A stretch of 32,413 nucleotides of DNA from Amanita rubescens (Eukaryota; Basidiomycota; Agaricomycetes; Agaricales; Amanitaceae): positions 1 through 32,413 of the forward strand of contig WION01000571.1 of the NCBI GenBank assembly GCA_015039365.1. The letters run 5' to 3'. Below the pieces are notes generated by a model, which was given only the letters and a program-made list of their open reading frames with translations, ran no database searches and was not told the DNA's origin. Positions 1 to 10,570 of this stretch are shown here, in pieces. A program made the position numbers and the translations under genes. Within the stretch, counting starts at the first letter, position 1; the number at the start of each line of letters is the position of its first letter.

Positions 1-41
1 TTTTACGGCATTTAAATTACGGCATTTTCTGTTTAACTTAA

Positions 42-686
42 CTAAGCAACAACAACTCTTTTAGCGCTTTCAACAACTTCCATAACTCCAGCTAAACTCG
101 TTCTCCAAGCCAATACTCGTTTTTCTAGCGCTTCCCATTGTTCCTTTTCAAATACTCGCGATGTGCATCTCACAACATGTATGGATTGAGTCGTTTGCGA
201 CATCTTACCCGATAACAGACCAGTTCTTATAACTACGGGGGTCAGACTCGCAAAGACCGGCGTCGACGCAACACGCACCATCGATAATCCAACTCTCAAC
301 TTGAGATACGTCTATTTGCAGCTTTTCGGATATTTTTGAATAGGGCAGGTCTTTCCCTATGTATTTGGATCCTAGAGTACAGATTGAAAGAAGACGAATT
401 TTGCGCTCGAGCTGCGACTTGTCGAGATCTGCCCAAATACGATGAATACCGTGTATTAACGACGTGTAGACATACGTACTGTAGTTTTCGACTACACCGG
501 GATGGCTTTCGATCCAAGCTTGAAATTCCAGTAAATCATCGTTTGCGAAAATCTGCAAAAGAGAGAAGAGTTCGTGGTTTTTTAAGGCTACCACTGCGTT
601 CTGTCTGAAGAGTGGATCGAAATTGAAGACGGTTGGATTGCGTAGTGCATCTGAGATTGCGCTGATTGCAGCGTCAGAAGACATGA
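42..686 (-). pseudogene. eIF3 subunit m, C-terminal fragment (5' truncated)
   Basis: Two exons on the minus strand join in frame: 686-279 and 232-42, with a 46-base GT-AG intron (278-233). The product resembles the PCI/winged-helix end of translation initiation factor eIF3m. It has a segment like FDPLF..N..V..LK, then RLLSICTLGSKYIGKDLPYS, then VESWIIDVIRTGLLSGKMSQ, and a C-terminal helix with RVFEKEQWEALEKRVLAW. eIF3m is a subunit of the eIF3 scaffold on the 40S ribosome. A full protein is about twice as long. Here the first exon opens right after a splice acceptor (689-687), and gene A starts only some 40 bases beyond, so the N-terminal half is missing. An ATG at 684 could still start a 198-aa protein. 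The same junction recurs near 10.4 kb, so truncation preceded the duplication. COP9 subunit 7 is the main alternative; the C-terminal motif favours eIF3m. Confidence 0.75.
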
Positions 687-729
687 CTGTCCTTACAAAT
701 AAATGTAAACATCTGTGATCGGACAAACC

Positions 730-3618
730 ATGAGCGTAGGCCATTCTCGCTTCACATGGAAACTGTCAAATCTGAGAGCCGTTCTTACCAAACGAGATAC
801 ACCTTCACATTGGGTCTTGAGCGCTCTAGACATTGCAAGACGCGCCGCGATGGCTGATGACCTTGAACATGTTCCATCTATCAAAGGTATAGCGAACACT
901 TTTACCCGGATGCTGGAACGGCTTCAAGTCAGTTGAGAACAAGTTGTTCTGCGTGTGTATGCACTCATTTCTTGAAAGGGAATCGAAAAAAATAGGGACG
1001 ACTTCTGGGTAATCAGTAATGAGATCGGAAGCCTTATCGAGTCGGTTGTTCGGTATGCAAGGGAGAACAAACCAGTGTCTGAGAGATATAAAGTGGTTTG
1101 CGATGAATTCCTCTCGTCAGTATATTCACCGCTCCGGGCATCCATGCTCGCTGACGGTAAACAATCAGCACTATATCCGAAATGGAGCATATATTTGAAA
1201 AGCGCTCTCCGAAAGCGAAAGCATACCAAACGGTTCTATCTTCGTACCAATTCCGATTCAAGTCCCTGCGTAGCGATCTCCAGGTGCCAATAATTGAAAA
1301 TCAACTGTAAAATTCTTAACAAAATATATGGCAGGCATTGACACTTCCTCCACCATCAACCTGTATATTCTCAAACTCTAGGGATATCACAGTTATAGGA
1401 TCAACGTTCACAGAGGTTCATGGCAACCAATATGTATGCCGGACTTTCCCAGTCCATATCATGACGCTAACAACGTCATTTATAGATTTTCCACACGAAT
1501 GTAACCGCGGATATTCAACGCAACCAGACGAGCGGAATAGATGATCTTGATTTCTCGGACGTACGTCTATCGTCGTGGGGATTGCTTATATCGATTAACA
1601 TGCAACAGTACAACGTCCTTAAATATGGTGATCTTCGAGCCATCAATGTACCATGGAAGAGAGATCGAAGCGTCCTGCTGGGCGACGGATACGAACGAGA
1701 TGTACCGCAGGAATACACCGTTCGTATTCAAAATCAGACCATGACTGCTAGAACGTACAAAGGAAGCTCCGCTTTGCAAGTGCGTACTATTTGCAAGCTT
1801 CGTTTTCGATAACCATATTGTTATTAGTCTTTCAAAGGCGACGTCAAGGTGCATTTGGAACACAATTTTCGGTATGTTTCGTCAGCTGAGATCCTGCCTT
1901 TCTCACTGATACATCAAGACATCCATATATTCTTCAACTTTTCGGAGTGTGTTCATCGAACAAAGTGCCTACACTGGTATTCCACGGAGGTATGATCATC
2001 GCTTCTCAATTTCGGATTGCGTCTGACACTTCTATGGAGACCTTAAAGATTTGAATCAAGCCGATTCGATTGGGTGGGATCTGGAATCGCGAGACGAGTG
2101 GTGTCAACTTTTTCAGATGGTATGTCCTCGTGTCACTTATCAGCAGTCATAACCTACATACGAAAATGTACAGTATGAGGATTGCCAGGTTAGTATCATA
2201 TCACGCGCAAATTTTGACCTGAATTTCCTCAAGGCTGCTTTTTGCTACCTGATGCAAGAACACGGGCTTCGGGACTCTCCGTGCGATTTCATGACACAGG
2301 AGGGTCAATTCATTGACGATTTTTATGATGTCTACGCGTTGCCTACCGGCGACATTTCTTTCAGTAATTGCTCTTGTCATCTCTACGTGGATGATTCTCA
2401 GCATTTACAAGTATCCATCGTACGTTCCTCGATCAACCGCATCTGATTCCCCATGACATGGGTTTATTTTTGCACTCAGGAAGCTCCACGTGTTACTCGT
2501 AGACCGGGGTTCTACACAGGTTACTCAATTCCAAAGCTTTCCTTAGATGACGTAAAAACGATCAAGACTGCATTAGTAACCCGCAGAACTATACCAGATC
2601 ATCATCTTGTCGACAAGAAAGCATGTTTGCTCGCGATCTACGACTATATAGTCATGGTAAACAAATGTTTTTATTCCCCCGTGATCCAAGAGACTCCATT
2701 CATATTGATCTCTCCAACGAGACATCTCAGGGCTGCACGACTCACTTTCAACCCTGAATGTCGCTTTACATGGAAAGGATGGCGTTTTTCGTTTCCGATT
2801 GGACCAGACATTGAAAAATCTCACATAACTGTCGAGAATACCTCTTGGACACGGTAAGTTCAGATTGAATGCGATTATTGAAATCACCTATTGACCTCTT
2901 TAAAGTTTTACGATACACCATAACGTTTCTACAGAAGGAGACCACATCAGTATCAGCTGCCATTCAGAGTTTGAGGCATCCCCGTTGTATCTCATGATGT
3001 GGCTGGCCCAAAGCCAAAGAATCATGTCCCAAATCAGATCAAAGTGCAGGATTTCCCCGGAGCACGTAATGGCACTAGGTATGCAGACCAAATCAAGGGG
3101 CAGCGATAGTGTAACGAGATGCGCTGATTAGTAACACTCGTGGAGTGCGATATCTCCTTTTCTACGTCATTGTCCTCCCAAGCACCAGAGGCAATCTATT
3201 TATTTATTCAAGACCTTCAAGACGTGGATGACTTGTTTGAAATACCATGGTTCTGGGCAAAGGATTCAGAAGGGTTGGACCGTCTCAGCCCAGCTGACAT
3301 GCTCGTATTTGGACTGGGCGAGCCTCGTCGGTCGAAAATTTTCTTCAGGGCGCGGAACACGGCGGTTGATAAGGATCCGAGCATCTTTCATGAATTTTTT
3401 GGATTTGCTAAAGACTCACCTGAAATTTGTCATTTCTTGGATTTGCCCGTTGCTTCACTTGAATGGGATGGTGCGCATCGTTTATCCTGATTTAATTTGT
3501 TACTGATCACTGGGTGTAAATCATAGGAGATGAAAATGGGCCTCTAACGCCTTGGGAGTTATTCGTGTGGAACCCTAATGACTATGTTGAGGAGCTAGAT
3601 CGTTTTATGGACGCCTAA
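730..3618 (+). CDS. Gene A: MLKL-like helical bundle plus degenerate kinase-like protein (15 exons, 697 aa)
   Basis: Exons that join in phase: 730-927, 979-1119, 1188-1283, 1335-1433, 1486-1560, 1609-1779, 1828-1871, 1919-1989, 2040-2119, 2174-2188, 2234-2410, 2480-2853, 2906-3078, 3183-3470, 3527-3618. Residues about 33-145 resemble the MLKL-type N-terminal domain of basidiomycete kinases and NLR-like proteins (IARRAAMADDLEHVPSIKGI). A motif ending GNQY follows (to residue 178). Residues about 204-390 look like an eroded kinase fold: a MTARTYKG strand with lysine, HPYILQLFGVC, VPTLVFHGDL. The rest matches a C-terminal region that I associate with this basidiomycete family (WLAQ, LDRLSPADM). 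No intact HRD or DFG is seen, so it is probably catalytically inactive. The exon 2/3 junction is the least certain: the first donor is a weak GTCAGT and the second intron ends in GGAG. The start at 730 is the first ATG in frame. Confidence 0.68.
1368..1433 (+). other. N/G/Q-rich linker motif in gene A (exon 4 end)
   Basis: The exon encodes FSNSRDITVIGSTFTEVHGN followed by QY, then splices. It lies between the helical bundle and the kinase-like region. It alternates polar and hydrophobic residues around glycines. Motifs of this shape recur, to my knowledge, in basidiomycete proteins with MLKL-like N-termini. Function unproven. Confidence 0.5.
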
Positions 3619-4697
3619 CGCGATTCGAATGGATGATTGTAGGCATATTCATGTTAGATTTGCGATACCCTGATCTTTGCAATCTTATCCGGTTGACAGC
3701 TCGAGTTATGCCTTTTATCTTGGTGCTAAGCTAGAGGGGTTGCTATCAACATCAAGGCACGACTTGACTCGGATGAGATTAAATCATAATTTTCGTTCAT
3801 CAAAGCTGGGAAGCATGTTCGGGGCGGGAAGCAAGACAGGATAGAATGCAGGAACAAAGAAATAGTGTCCATATAATTCTTGATCACGCCAAAGGCGAGG
3901 GGCTACTGGCGGTGAGCGACGACGGCACACATGGAAGTCGGGGGATCGCCGCGAAGAGTCGACATGATCTGGGCTTAATTGGAACACGCAAGGCTGGTAG
4001 GGTCTTTCACCGTGCCGATTACTTCGTACCACTATATTCACGTGCCTGTTCGTGCCAACGTCAAATCGATGGATCCCCGCTGGCTGCCCGGGGGGGGAAG
4101 CAAATGAGATATAGGTAAATGGGACAAAACTTGGGTGCGCACAAGATTCCGAAATTAAGTAGTCCCGTACCGGGCCAGCACCGTCCACTCCACACATAAG
4201 TTAACCCCTTAGCCGATTAGACATGATGGCCCTGTTGCTCAAAAATGAAAGTGGACCCTTGAAAGTGTGACATCGTAGTTGAAATCCCTGAGGAAACATT
4301 GAAGGATGGTATGTTGAAAAAGAGTACGCGGGGCTAGTAAGACCTAGTCGGACCGGGCCGGAATGAGACATACGCTACTTCAAACTTGGCAGCCGCTTAC
4401 ATCATCTGTCACTGAATCTTGAACTTGGCGTTCAGTCCATATGGCATTGGCAACCCTCAGTTGGACTGTCATCTGCACGGTTAAGAAATCTTTGAGGCTC
4501 AGGATCACATCACGCCGTCCGACTTCGTCAAGCCGAATCGAAGCAGTAGCTGCCCAACGGAAGAATATCCAGAAGATGCAGCATGCTCCCAACAGCGATG
4601 TCCTCTCGTCGCAGATGTCTATAGTCAACGAGTCCGATAGCAACACGGTATGTCCTCCATGTCATGCTTATAACATCAATAGTGACTTTTGTTTTAG
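3619..4697. other. Non-coding stretch between gene A and the kinase array
   Basis: Positions 3630-3790 are 3' flank shared with about 9945-10090 and partly with about 13900-13970. Beyond that, 3790-4697 holds short overlapping ORFs on both strands without recognisable domains. The open frame at 4441-4650 leading into the first kinase does not match the N-terminal part of the intact kinase at 6740, so it is probably unrelated sequence upstream of a truncation. Confidence 0.5.
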
Positions 4698-5341
4698 CGG
4701 CCTTCTGTCGAGAGGCGCTGATGTGGGGATCCCTGAAGCACAAGTTCGTTCTGCCATTTTTAGAAATCTACGAATTCGAAGATGGAAAGGAATCACAACT
4801 CTTCCTCATCTCTCCCTACATGGAAAACGGTACTCTTGCGCAATGGAGAAACAAAGTAAATCCATCAATATCCGAGATAGAACATCGTATCTCAGAATAC
4901 TGACCACCCTCCAGGAAAATGTCCTCCTAGATTCTAACCTTCATGTTCAAATTGCCGATTTTGGATTAACCCGACTCTCGGGTGCTACGAATACCCGGTC
5001 TTGCGTAAACTTTGCAGCCCCGGAATTATTTGGAGTTTCAGAAGATTCGGACGACGATGAGTCCGACGACATTCCTCCTAGAACACAGATGTCAGACGTC
5101 TACGCATTCGGATGTCTTTATTATGAAGTAAGTCATAACAATCATTCTGATTCTTCTTTCTGACTTTCATAGATTCATTACGACAGTATACCTTTCGCCG
5201 GGAAACAGGAAATACAGATCATGGCTCTCGTCTTTCGAGATAAACGTCCACCTCGATTAGCTGAGCCACCCTTTAGTGATGAGGCATGGTGGGTAATTCA
5301 ACGGTGCTGGGCGAGGGAACCGTCGAAGCGACCAAGTTGGG
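4698..5341 (+). pseudogene. TKL-type kinase relic 1 (catalytic-loop exon deleted)
   Basis: Recognisable pieces: CREALMWGSLKHKFVLPFL and FLISPYMENGTLAQW (N-lobe end and hinge) from 4698 to about 4887; then ENVLLDSNLHVQIADFGLTR from about 4915 to the APE segment; then, after a GT-AG intron around 5128-5172, the C-lobe IHYDSIPFAG...RCWAREPSKRPSW. The exon encoding the HGD catalytic loop in the intact paralogue is absent: N-lobe sequence runs within about 30 bases into the DFG exon. The glycine loop and catalytic lysine exons are missing upstream. The 3' end is joined directly to relic 2 near 5341. It cannot be an active kinase as read. Confidence 0.75.
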
Positions 5342-6201
5342 CTTGTTTTCAAGGGCGAACTCCGAGGCCCAGCAGTCGCGCTGAAGGTACTGTATCATAA
5401 GCCTAGAAGCTCAGACGTCGTGAGTTCCTTTATTGTTGTTATGACCTCATACTTGACCTCATTTCCCGCAGTCCTTAACTTGTCTGGAAGCGTTGATGTG
5501 GTACTTTCCGAAGCACAAATTTGTGCTCCCATTTTTAGGAATTTATATAGTTAACATCGCAATTGTTCCTTGTTTCTCCGTATATGCGGAACGGTAGTCT
5601 ATGGCAATGGCGAGGGAGGACAAATCCATCAATAGCTGGGATACAAAAGCGGGTATGGTTTCTTCTCCTTCGGTTGCTCATGCATACTCATTCCAGGCAA
5701 GATACTGGAAGTCGCTCAAGGTCTCGAATACATTCATTCGGAAGGTATCGTTCATGGCGATATCTGCGGGGTACTTTTCTTAAACAATGGCTTTTTTTGA
5801 AATTCTGATAATTTGTTTAGACCGACGTCTTCTTAGGAGGGGCGCATCTCGAATTTATTGCACCAGAATTATTCGAAATCTCCAAGCATGATGTCCCTGC
5901 TCTGGCCACAACGCAAATGTCAGGCGTCTATGCTTTCGGATGTCTGTATGATGAAGTGAGTTATAGCAAACATGCCGTATCACACTTTTGCTGAATTTCA
6001 TAGATCCATTACAATAAAAGGCCCTTTTTCAGTATACCAGCGATGCAGATCTTGTGTCTCGTTATTCATGGTGAACGTCCGCCTCGCCTAGACGAGCCAC
6101 CTTTAAGGGATGGGACGTGGGACCTGATTCAGCGTTGTTGGGAAGAGCAACCATGGAAACGGCCAAGAATGAAAGATGTTGCGGAAGCTCTGAAGACATG
6201 A
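5342..6201 (+). pseudogene. TKL-type kinase relic 2 (DFG exon mostly deleted, frameshifted)
   Basis: It begins abruptly in the N-lobe with FKGELRGPAVALKVLYH, which keeps the ATP-binding lysine, followed by a clear intron (about 5418-5471). The next exon reads LMWYFPKHKFVLPFLGIY, then loses codons and shifts frame before QLFLVSPYMRNGSLWQW. The catalytic-loop exon is present (ILEVAQGLEYIHSEGIVHGD, near 5700-5770). The next exon jumps from a short unrelated start to APELFEI, so the DFG motif is gone. The C-lobe exon (RCWEEQPWKRPRMKDVAEAL) ends at a TGA at 6199-6201. It is the downstream half of a crossover or deletion that fused it to relic 1. Confidence 0.75.
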
Positions 6202-6739
6202 GTGCGATGTTTATGTATGATAAATATTCAATTCATCTTGTTTTCTTCTGATAAAGCAGACCGTAACTCCCCAGGGAAGTGTATTTTGCTCACTGGCTGC
6301 CTTCATGTCAACATGTGAAGGAACGCAATATGTGCATTAAATTCATAAATTGAGCATAATCGGTAGGCTTCAGACTCATCGAAACTGGTATTTGTCTATA
6401 AACGCTGGCATCGATATGGGATTTCGACGGACAGATCAACTCAGTAACACATGCCGTCGACCAGTCCAGAACGATGTCAAAGACCATCACTTCTCACCGG
6501 AGACCGCACGCTGGCCATTCACGGTCGCGTTTTCCTTTTTGATTTTAAACGTGTCAGTTTTAGCGGGAGGAGATGGGGCTGGGTAGCCAGGTGCATGCTG
6601 AGAGGTGAAGGGGCAGCCAGGGCTACTGGCGTTAGGGTTAGGTTTACCAGTATGGTATGCCCTACAGCCACCATTCACACGGCGAAGCGCTGAAAACGTT
6701 CTTCACAACTACTATAACTCCAAGCCTCAAGACATTCAC
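6202..6739. other. Intergenic region upstream of the intact kinase
   Basis: Only short ORFs with no recognisable product are present. A short GTTAGGGTTAGG at about 6630 resembles two telomere-type units but is too short to interpret. The region presumably contains the promoter of the kinase starting at 6740; no clear TATA box was seen. Confidence 0.4.
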
Positions 6740-8446
6740 ATGCAGCGTAGTCCCGGCGGCAGCGACCCCCTCTCATCCTTACTTTCTATACTCAACAACA
6801 AGGAGGTGCGCGTCATTTCAAAGCATAAAGTATACTCCAATAGAGAGCCCGTAGCCTGGATCATCTTCCGTCACATCCTTCGTAAACGCGACGACTATCG
6901 ATCTTCTACACAAATTGTTATCCAAGGAGGACTGCCGCTGTGATGCAAAGCGGCTAACGAAGACTTCAGACGTGAAGAATCTGGTCGACTTCATACTTAA
7001 CTTTCTTCGTGATCGCCGCTTTTCGCGTCACGGTGCGAGGCCGGACATTAGTCTCCGAGCGCGACGGCTTATGCTCAAAGTTATCTCAAATATTTCCATC
7101 ATACCGCCATCCTTAATTGTGACGGGAGTCACCATGCCATCGGGACGCGATTACATCGGCAGTGGTGGATTCGGACGCGTTTTCAAGGGAGAACTGCGGG
7201 GGGCAGTGGTCGCGCTAAAAGTATTGTACAGGTCTGAGAACCAGGTTGTACGTCCCTTCATGTTGTTCTCGTGACATGATTATCGATTCCGCTCCCAAAA
7301 GGCTTTCTGCAGAGAGGCGCTAATGTGGCGATCCCTTAAGCATAAATTTGTACTACCATTTTTAGGAATCCATGAAATCAAAGGCGGAACGGAACCACAA
7401 TTATTCCTCGTCTCGCCGTATATGAAGAATGGGACTTTATCCCGCTGGCGGAAGCAGGTGAACCCGTCGATAGCCGAGATAGAAGATCGGGTAGGTCTTG
7501 CTTTTACTTCCTTCCAGTTTCCGTCGAATACTCACCCTGACGGAAGTTACTCGAAGTTGCGAGAGGGTTGGAATACATTCATTCAGAGGGCGTAGTTCAT
7601 GGAGATCTTCGCGGGGTATTGTTCCCAGTTAACTGAAGCGCGCTATGCTACATGGTGACTCTTATCTTCAGGAGAACGTCCTCTTGAATGACAAATTTCA
7701 TGTTCAAATCGCTGACTTTGGATTAACCCGACTCTCAGAAGCCACAAATACCCGATCAGGAGCGCTACATCTCAACTTTGCAGCACCAGAGTTATTGGAG
7801 TACCTCGACGACGCCTCGGCTGGAAGAACGCAAATGTCAGACGTTTATGCATTTGGATGCCTTTGTTATGAAGTGAGTTGTGATAAACGTGCGGATCTCC
7901 TTGCTGAATGGGCTAGATCTATTATGCTAGGATGCCTTTTGCTGACAAACGAGGACTACAAATCATTGTGGCCCTCCTTCGAGGTCAACGTCCACAACGA
8001 CGTGATAGCCCAACTTTAAGTAATAAGACGTGGGCATTGATTCAGCAGTGCTGGGTGAAGAAACCTTCGAAACGACCGAGAATGAAAAATGTCATGGAAC
8101 GCTTGATGGCTGTGTCGTCTCGCGCCTCATCGGTTGTCGACGTCCCCGAACCATCAGTGAGTATTTTCTTTCAGATACCAATACGCAACTAATGTAATTA
8201 GATGGTCCCACCGTCCGCGCCCGTATTATATTTCGTGAGCGTTTCGTCCTTGATGACAGTAACTTATTATCTCAGGATGCTAAAATGGGCTGCATAGGGC
8301 CACGATCCCGTTATTTTCTCAGACACGCCGGCGGAATGTTTTATCCGCACGATCTCCATTCAGAACACATCGCCCCACCAGATGCCGCAAGAAATACCGA
8401 CGTCAACGTCAGAGTCCAATACGTCGATGCCTTGCCAGCTTCATGA
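6740..8446 (+). CDS. Intact TKL-type protein kinase
   Basis: Exons in phase: 6740-6805, 6855-7247, 7302-7490, 7547-7615, 7672-7872, 7917-8156, 8202-8234, 8276-8446 (about 453 aa). A helical N-terminal region of about 115 residues, common in basidiomycete kinases, precedes the domain. The kinase has IGSGGFGRVFKG (glycine loop about 124-129), VALKVL (lysine about 144), EYIHSEGVVHGDLRG (HGD about 234-236, in place of HRD, usual in this group), ADFGLTRL (about 254), FAAPELL, SDVYAFGCLCYE and CWVKKPSKRPRMKNV. All catalytic elements are present, so phosphotransfer is plausible; substrate unknown. The last two introns are less certain: reading through the sixth exon would stop at 8192 (about 397 aa). 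In-frame ATGs upstream to 6605 are possible but lack support. Confidence 0.8.
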
Positions 8447-8954
8447 ATCGATACCCTTCGACACGCTACAGCCTTCTCAAACATACGACGTAAGGATATT
8501 TTCCTTTACCTAAGCCGTTTAGCTTGAGGTGCTAAAATGGATCGCTAGACTAGGAAAACCGTCCAGAAAGGACGCAAGTCCAAGCCTCACTCCGTGCGCG
8601 CAAATCAATCCAAGGACTAACTGGCAGGAGGACAATACATGGTGCGCAGACTAAATTATTCTGAAACTTGAAACACTTACTCGCTGCGCAGTTCTCAGAT
8701 AGCGCCAGATCTTGTTTCCATCAAACAACGCGACTCCGCTAGATGTCAAACGAAGAAATAGAATAGCTAGATTTTTTATATATCGAGAACGTGTTGCATC
8801 CCGTAGGATCGTGTTAGCCGAGCCTTCCTATATTTCCTCAGTTCTCCAACGTTCTAGCACGACATGTTAGGCCCACCATAGCTGTCCAGACAGGCCTAGA
8901 TACGGTGAATATATCATATGACATGATTTCAGACGATTCACGAGACAGCATATG
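8447..8954. other. Intergenic region, nothing recognised
   Basis: No long ORF, repeat or RNA gene is visible. It lies between the convergent 3' ends of the kinase and the minus-strand gene at 8955-9854. Confidence 0.4.
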
Positions 8955-9854
8955 TTAGAAAATGGTGAAATATAAAGTAATTCTAAATGCTGGTAGGTCA
9001 CAGTCGTGCCCAGTCGTGCTGCATCGTGTCATGTCGTGAATCATAGCTCTAGCCAGCCATACTGTATCCAATCCTATGCGCGCTGTTTCTTCGTCTTCGG
9101 TGCCCGTGGATGAAGCGCTAGAAATAGCAAGTAAGTCATCAGAAGTATGATTTGACGATGTGGAGACGTACCGTATGTTCCGCCGTTCCTTCGATAGACT
9201 TCCAGTAAGTACCAAATTGTTCCCGTATTCCGTTAGGGTTCTTGATGCACAGGTTGCTGCATAAATACACAAATAAACATAGAGCTTGTTATAACGTATG
9301 GCTCACCGTAGAGTTGATGGGGACCATTTTCCTCCCCCTGGCTGAGTATCTGGCTGCACTTCTTGCTGGGATCCACCTGAGATGTTCGACAAGCCATCGG
9401 GGTCCATGGTCCTTGTGGCCGTGGTGGAGGTCTGAATCACGGTTTCGGGATCATGAGGCTGAGCTGGCTTGGGCGTCGAATTTGCAGTGACTTGTAGTAA
9501 TACCTACTTTGGTGTCTCGTGTCAGTAGTATCGGCGGTCAATGAAACGGCTTAACTTGTTGCGACTTCTGCTTCAGCCACTGGTATACGTGGCGTAGTTT
9601 CATTGAGCGGCTCCTTCGCGAATGTCGGAAGTGGCAGCGGGCCCAGCTTTTGCATGGGAGGCGAATCGATGGCAGGAAGGGCGGTTGATGCAGTACTACT
9701 TGCCGTTTCAACGTTATGTGGCCCGTTTGCCGCCAGTGCTGTACTAGTAGCCTTGATGTCATCCTCAGTCCTGTAGCCCTGGACTACTCACTGGTGGCTC
9801 GTCTTGGGCTGCTGAGGCTCTTACTGCCCCTTCAGGTGGCTGCCCGCAACGCAT
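8955..9854 (-). CDS. S/T/P/A-rich hypothetical protein (5 exons, 213 aa)
   Basis: Reading the minus strand, five exons join in phase: 9854-9825, 9751-9556, 9490-9307, 9240-9172, 9117-8955. All four introns are GT-AG (54-73 bases). The start reads MRCGQPPEGA. The next two exons are low-complexity and probably disordered (TASSTASTALPAIDSPP, TPKPAQPHDPETVIQTSTT). The end has TLTEYGNNLVLTGSLSKE, a charged ASSTGTEDEETARIG stretch and RITLYFTIF before the stop. I do not recognise a family. Support comes from consistent phases and biased composition, which random splicing would rarely give. It sits beside a scrap of the gene A 3' flank, so it may have been brought in or trapped by the duplication. 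Confidence 0.55.
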
Positions 9855-9944
9855 GTTTTAGGTATCGCTGACTCGGCTACCGGTGTTTCTCCGACTCCGA
9901 GTTGCTGTCGAAACTTGAGTGAATGCTATCCACCCTACGATTCT

Positions 9945-10090
9945 ACGCATGTGGCGTATTCATGATTTGCGATACCCTGATCTTTGTAATCTTATCCACG
10001 AGTTATGGTCTTTACTTTGGTGCCAAGCTATTAACGTTGAACATCTGTATCCTGATACAAATTGGCTTGGGTGAGATGTTAAAAATTTCC
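9945..10090 (+). repeat. Orphan copy of the gene A 3' flank
   Basis: This stretch matches 3640-3790 (shared TTTGCGATACCCTGATCTTT, then GAGTTATG and TTGGTGC.AAGCTA). No gene A exons precede it. It is what remains of a further copy of the unit upstream of gene B. Confidence 0.65.
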
Positions 10091-10395
10091 ATCTCGGAGG
10101 CTGTATCGCCCAAATCTTCATCCTGTTCTGTTGACCGTTTAAAGGCGAAAAGCACTCTCAAGTCATTCTTACGTGTAATGCTTTTTCATCATACTTCGAA
10201 CGTCATCATTGTGCGATTTGGAGTAGTTTTCTACGGTCCAACGCGTGATTCTCACCGTTTCTGCAGACCGCCAGCAAGTGAAGCATGAACGGCGGGAGAT
10301 TGAGAGGTATGCGGGTATCCTTCGTTGACAGCTCAAGCGCTTCCCACCCATATTTATCAACCTCCATGTGGATCGAACTGGGAGACAGTCTAATT

Positions 10396-10470
10396 GTGTA
10401 GTGCATCTGAGATCGCAACCATGACGCAGGAACTGTCCGTACAAATAAATGTAAATATCATGATATGTTT
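10396..10470 (-). pseudogene. Short remnant of the truncated eIF3m exon
   Basis: The stretch around GTAGTGCATCTGAGAT and ACAAATAAATGTAAA matches 646-712, that is, the exon start and adjoining intron of the eIF3m fragment. The match stops after a few dozen bases of exon and the coding frame is not kept. It marks the left end of duplication copy B. Confidence 0.65.
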
Positions 10471-10570
10471 CGCGCTCCCGACGACCGGCCGAAGCCACCA
10501 AGCCTCTGCATCTATCTGACGCCCTGACGTGTTCCAACGGATGAGCAGAGGTCGTTTCCCCTTCAAGTTG

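Larger units (their letters stand above)
648..3790 (+). repeat. Duplication unit, copy A
   Basis: This block matches 10398-13960 in order: start of the eIF3m exon, gene start, all 15 gene A exons and introns, and 3' flank. The gene starts are offset by about 10.07 kb. Similarity is visible through exons and, with more indels, through introns. It is an old segmental duplication, not an assembly artefact, because many sites differ and exon indels are mostly multiples of three. Confidence 0.8.

Noticed and set aside
1080..1300. Continuous frame through the end of gene A exon 2 (and 11140-11493 in B) as one exon
   Set aside because: That frame is open but ends out of phase with the following exon. 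The frame giving YQTVLSSYQFR and a phase-0 acceptor fits both copies better.
3784..4197. 137-codon minus ORF and a 90-codon plus ORF over the same bases
   Set aside because: No domain, splice partner or compositional signal. Overlapping frames on both strands are typical of non-coding GC-balanced DNA.
6628..6642. Interstitial telomere-like GTTAGGGTTAGG
   Set aside because: Only about two units, which chance easily gives. No longer tract or breakpoint evidence around it.
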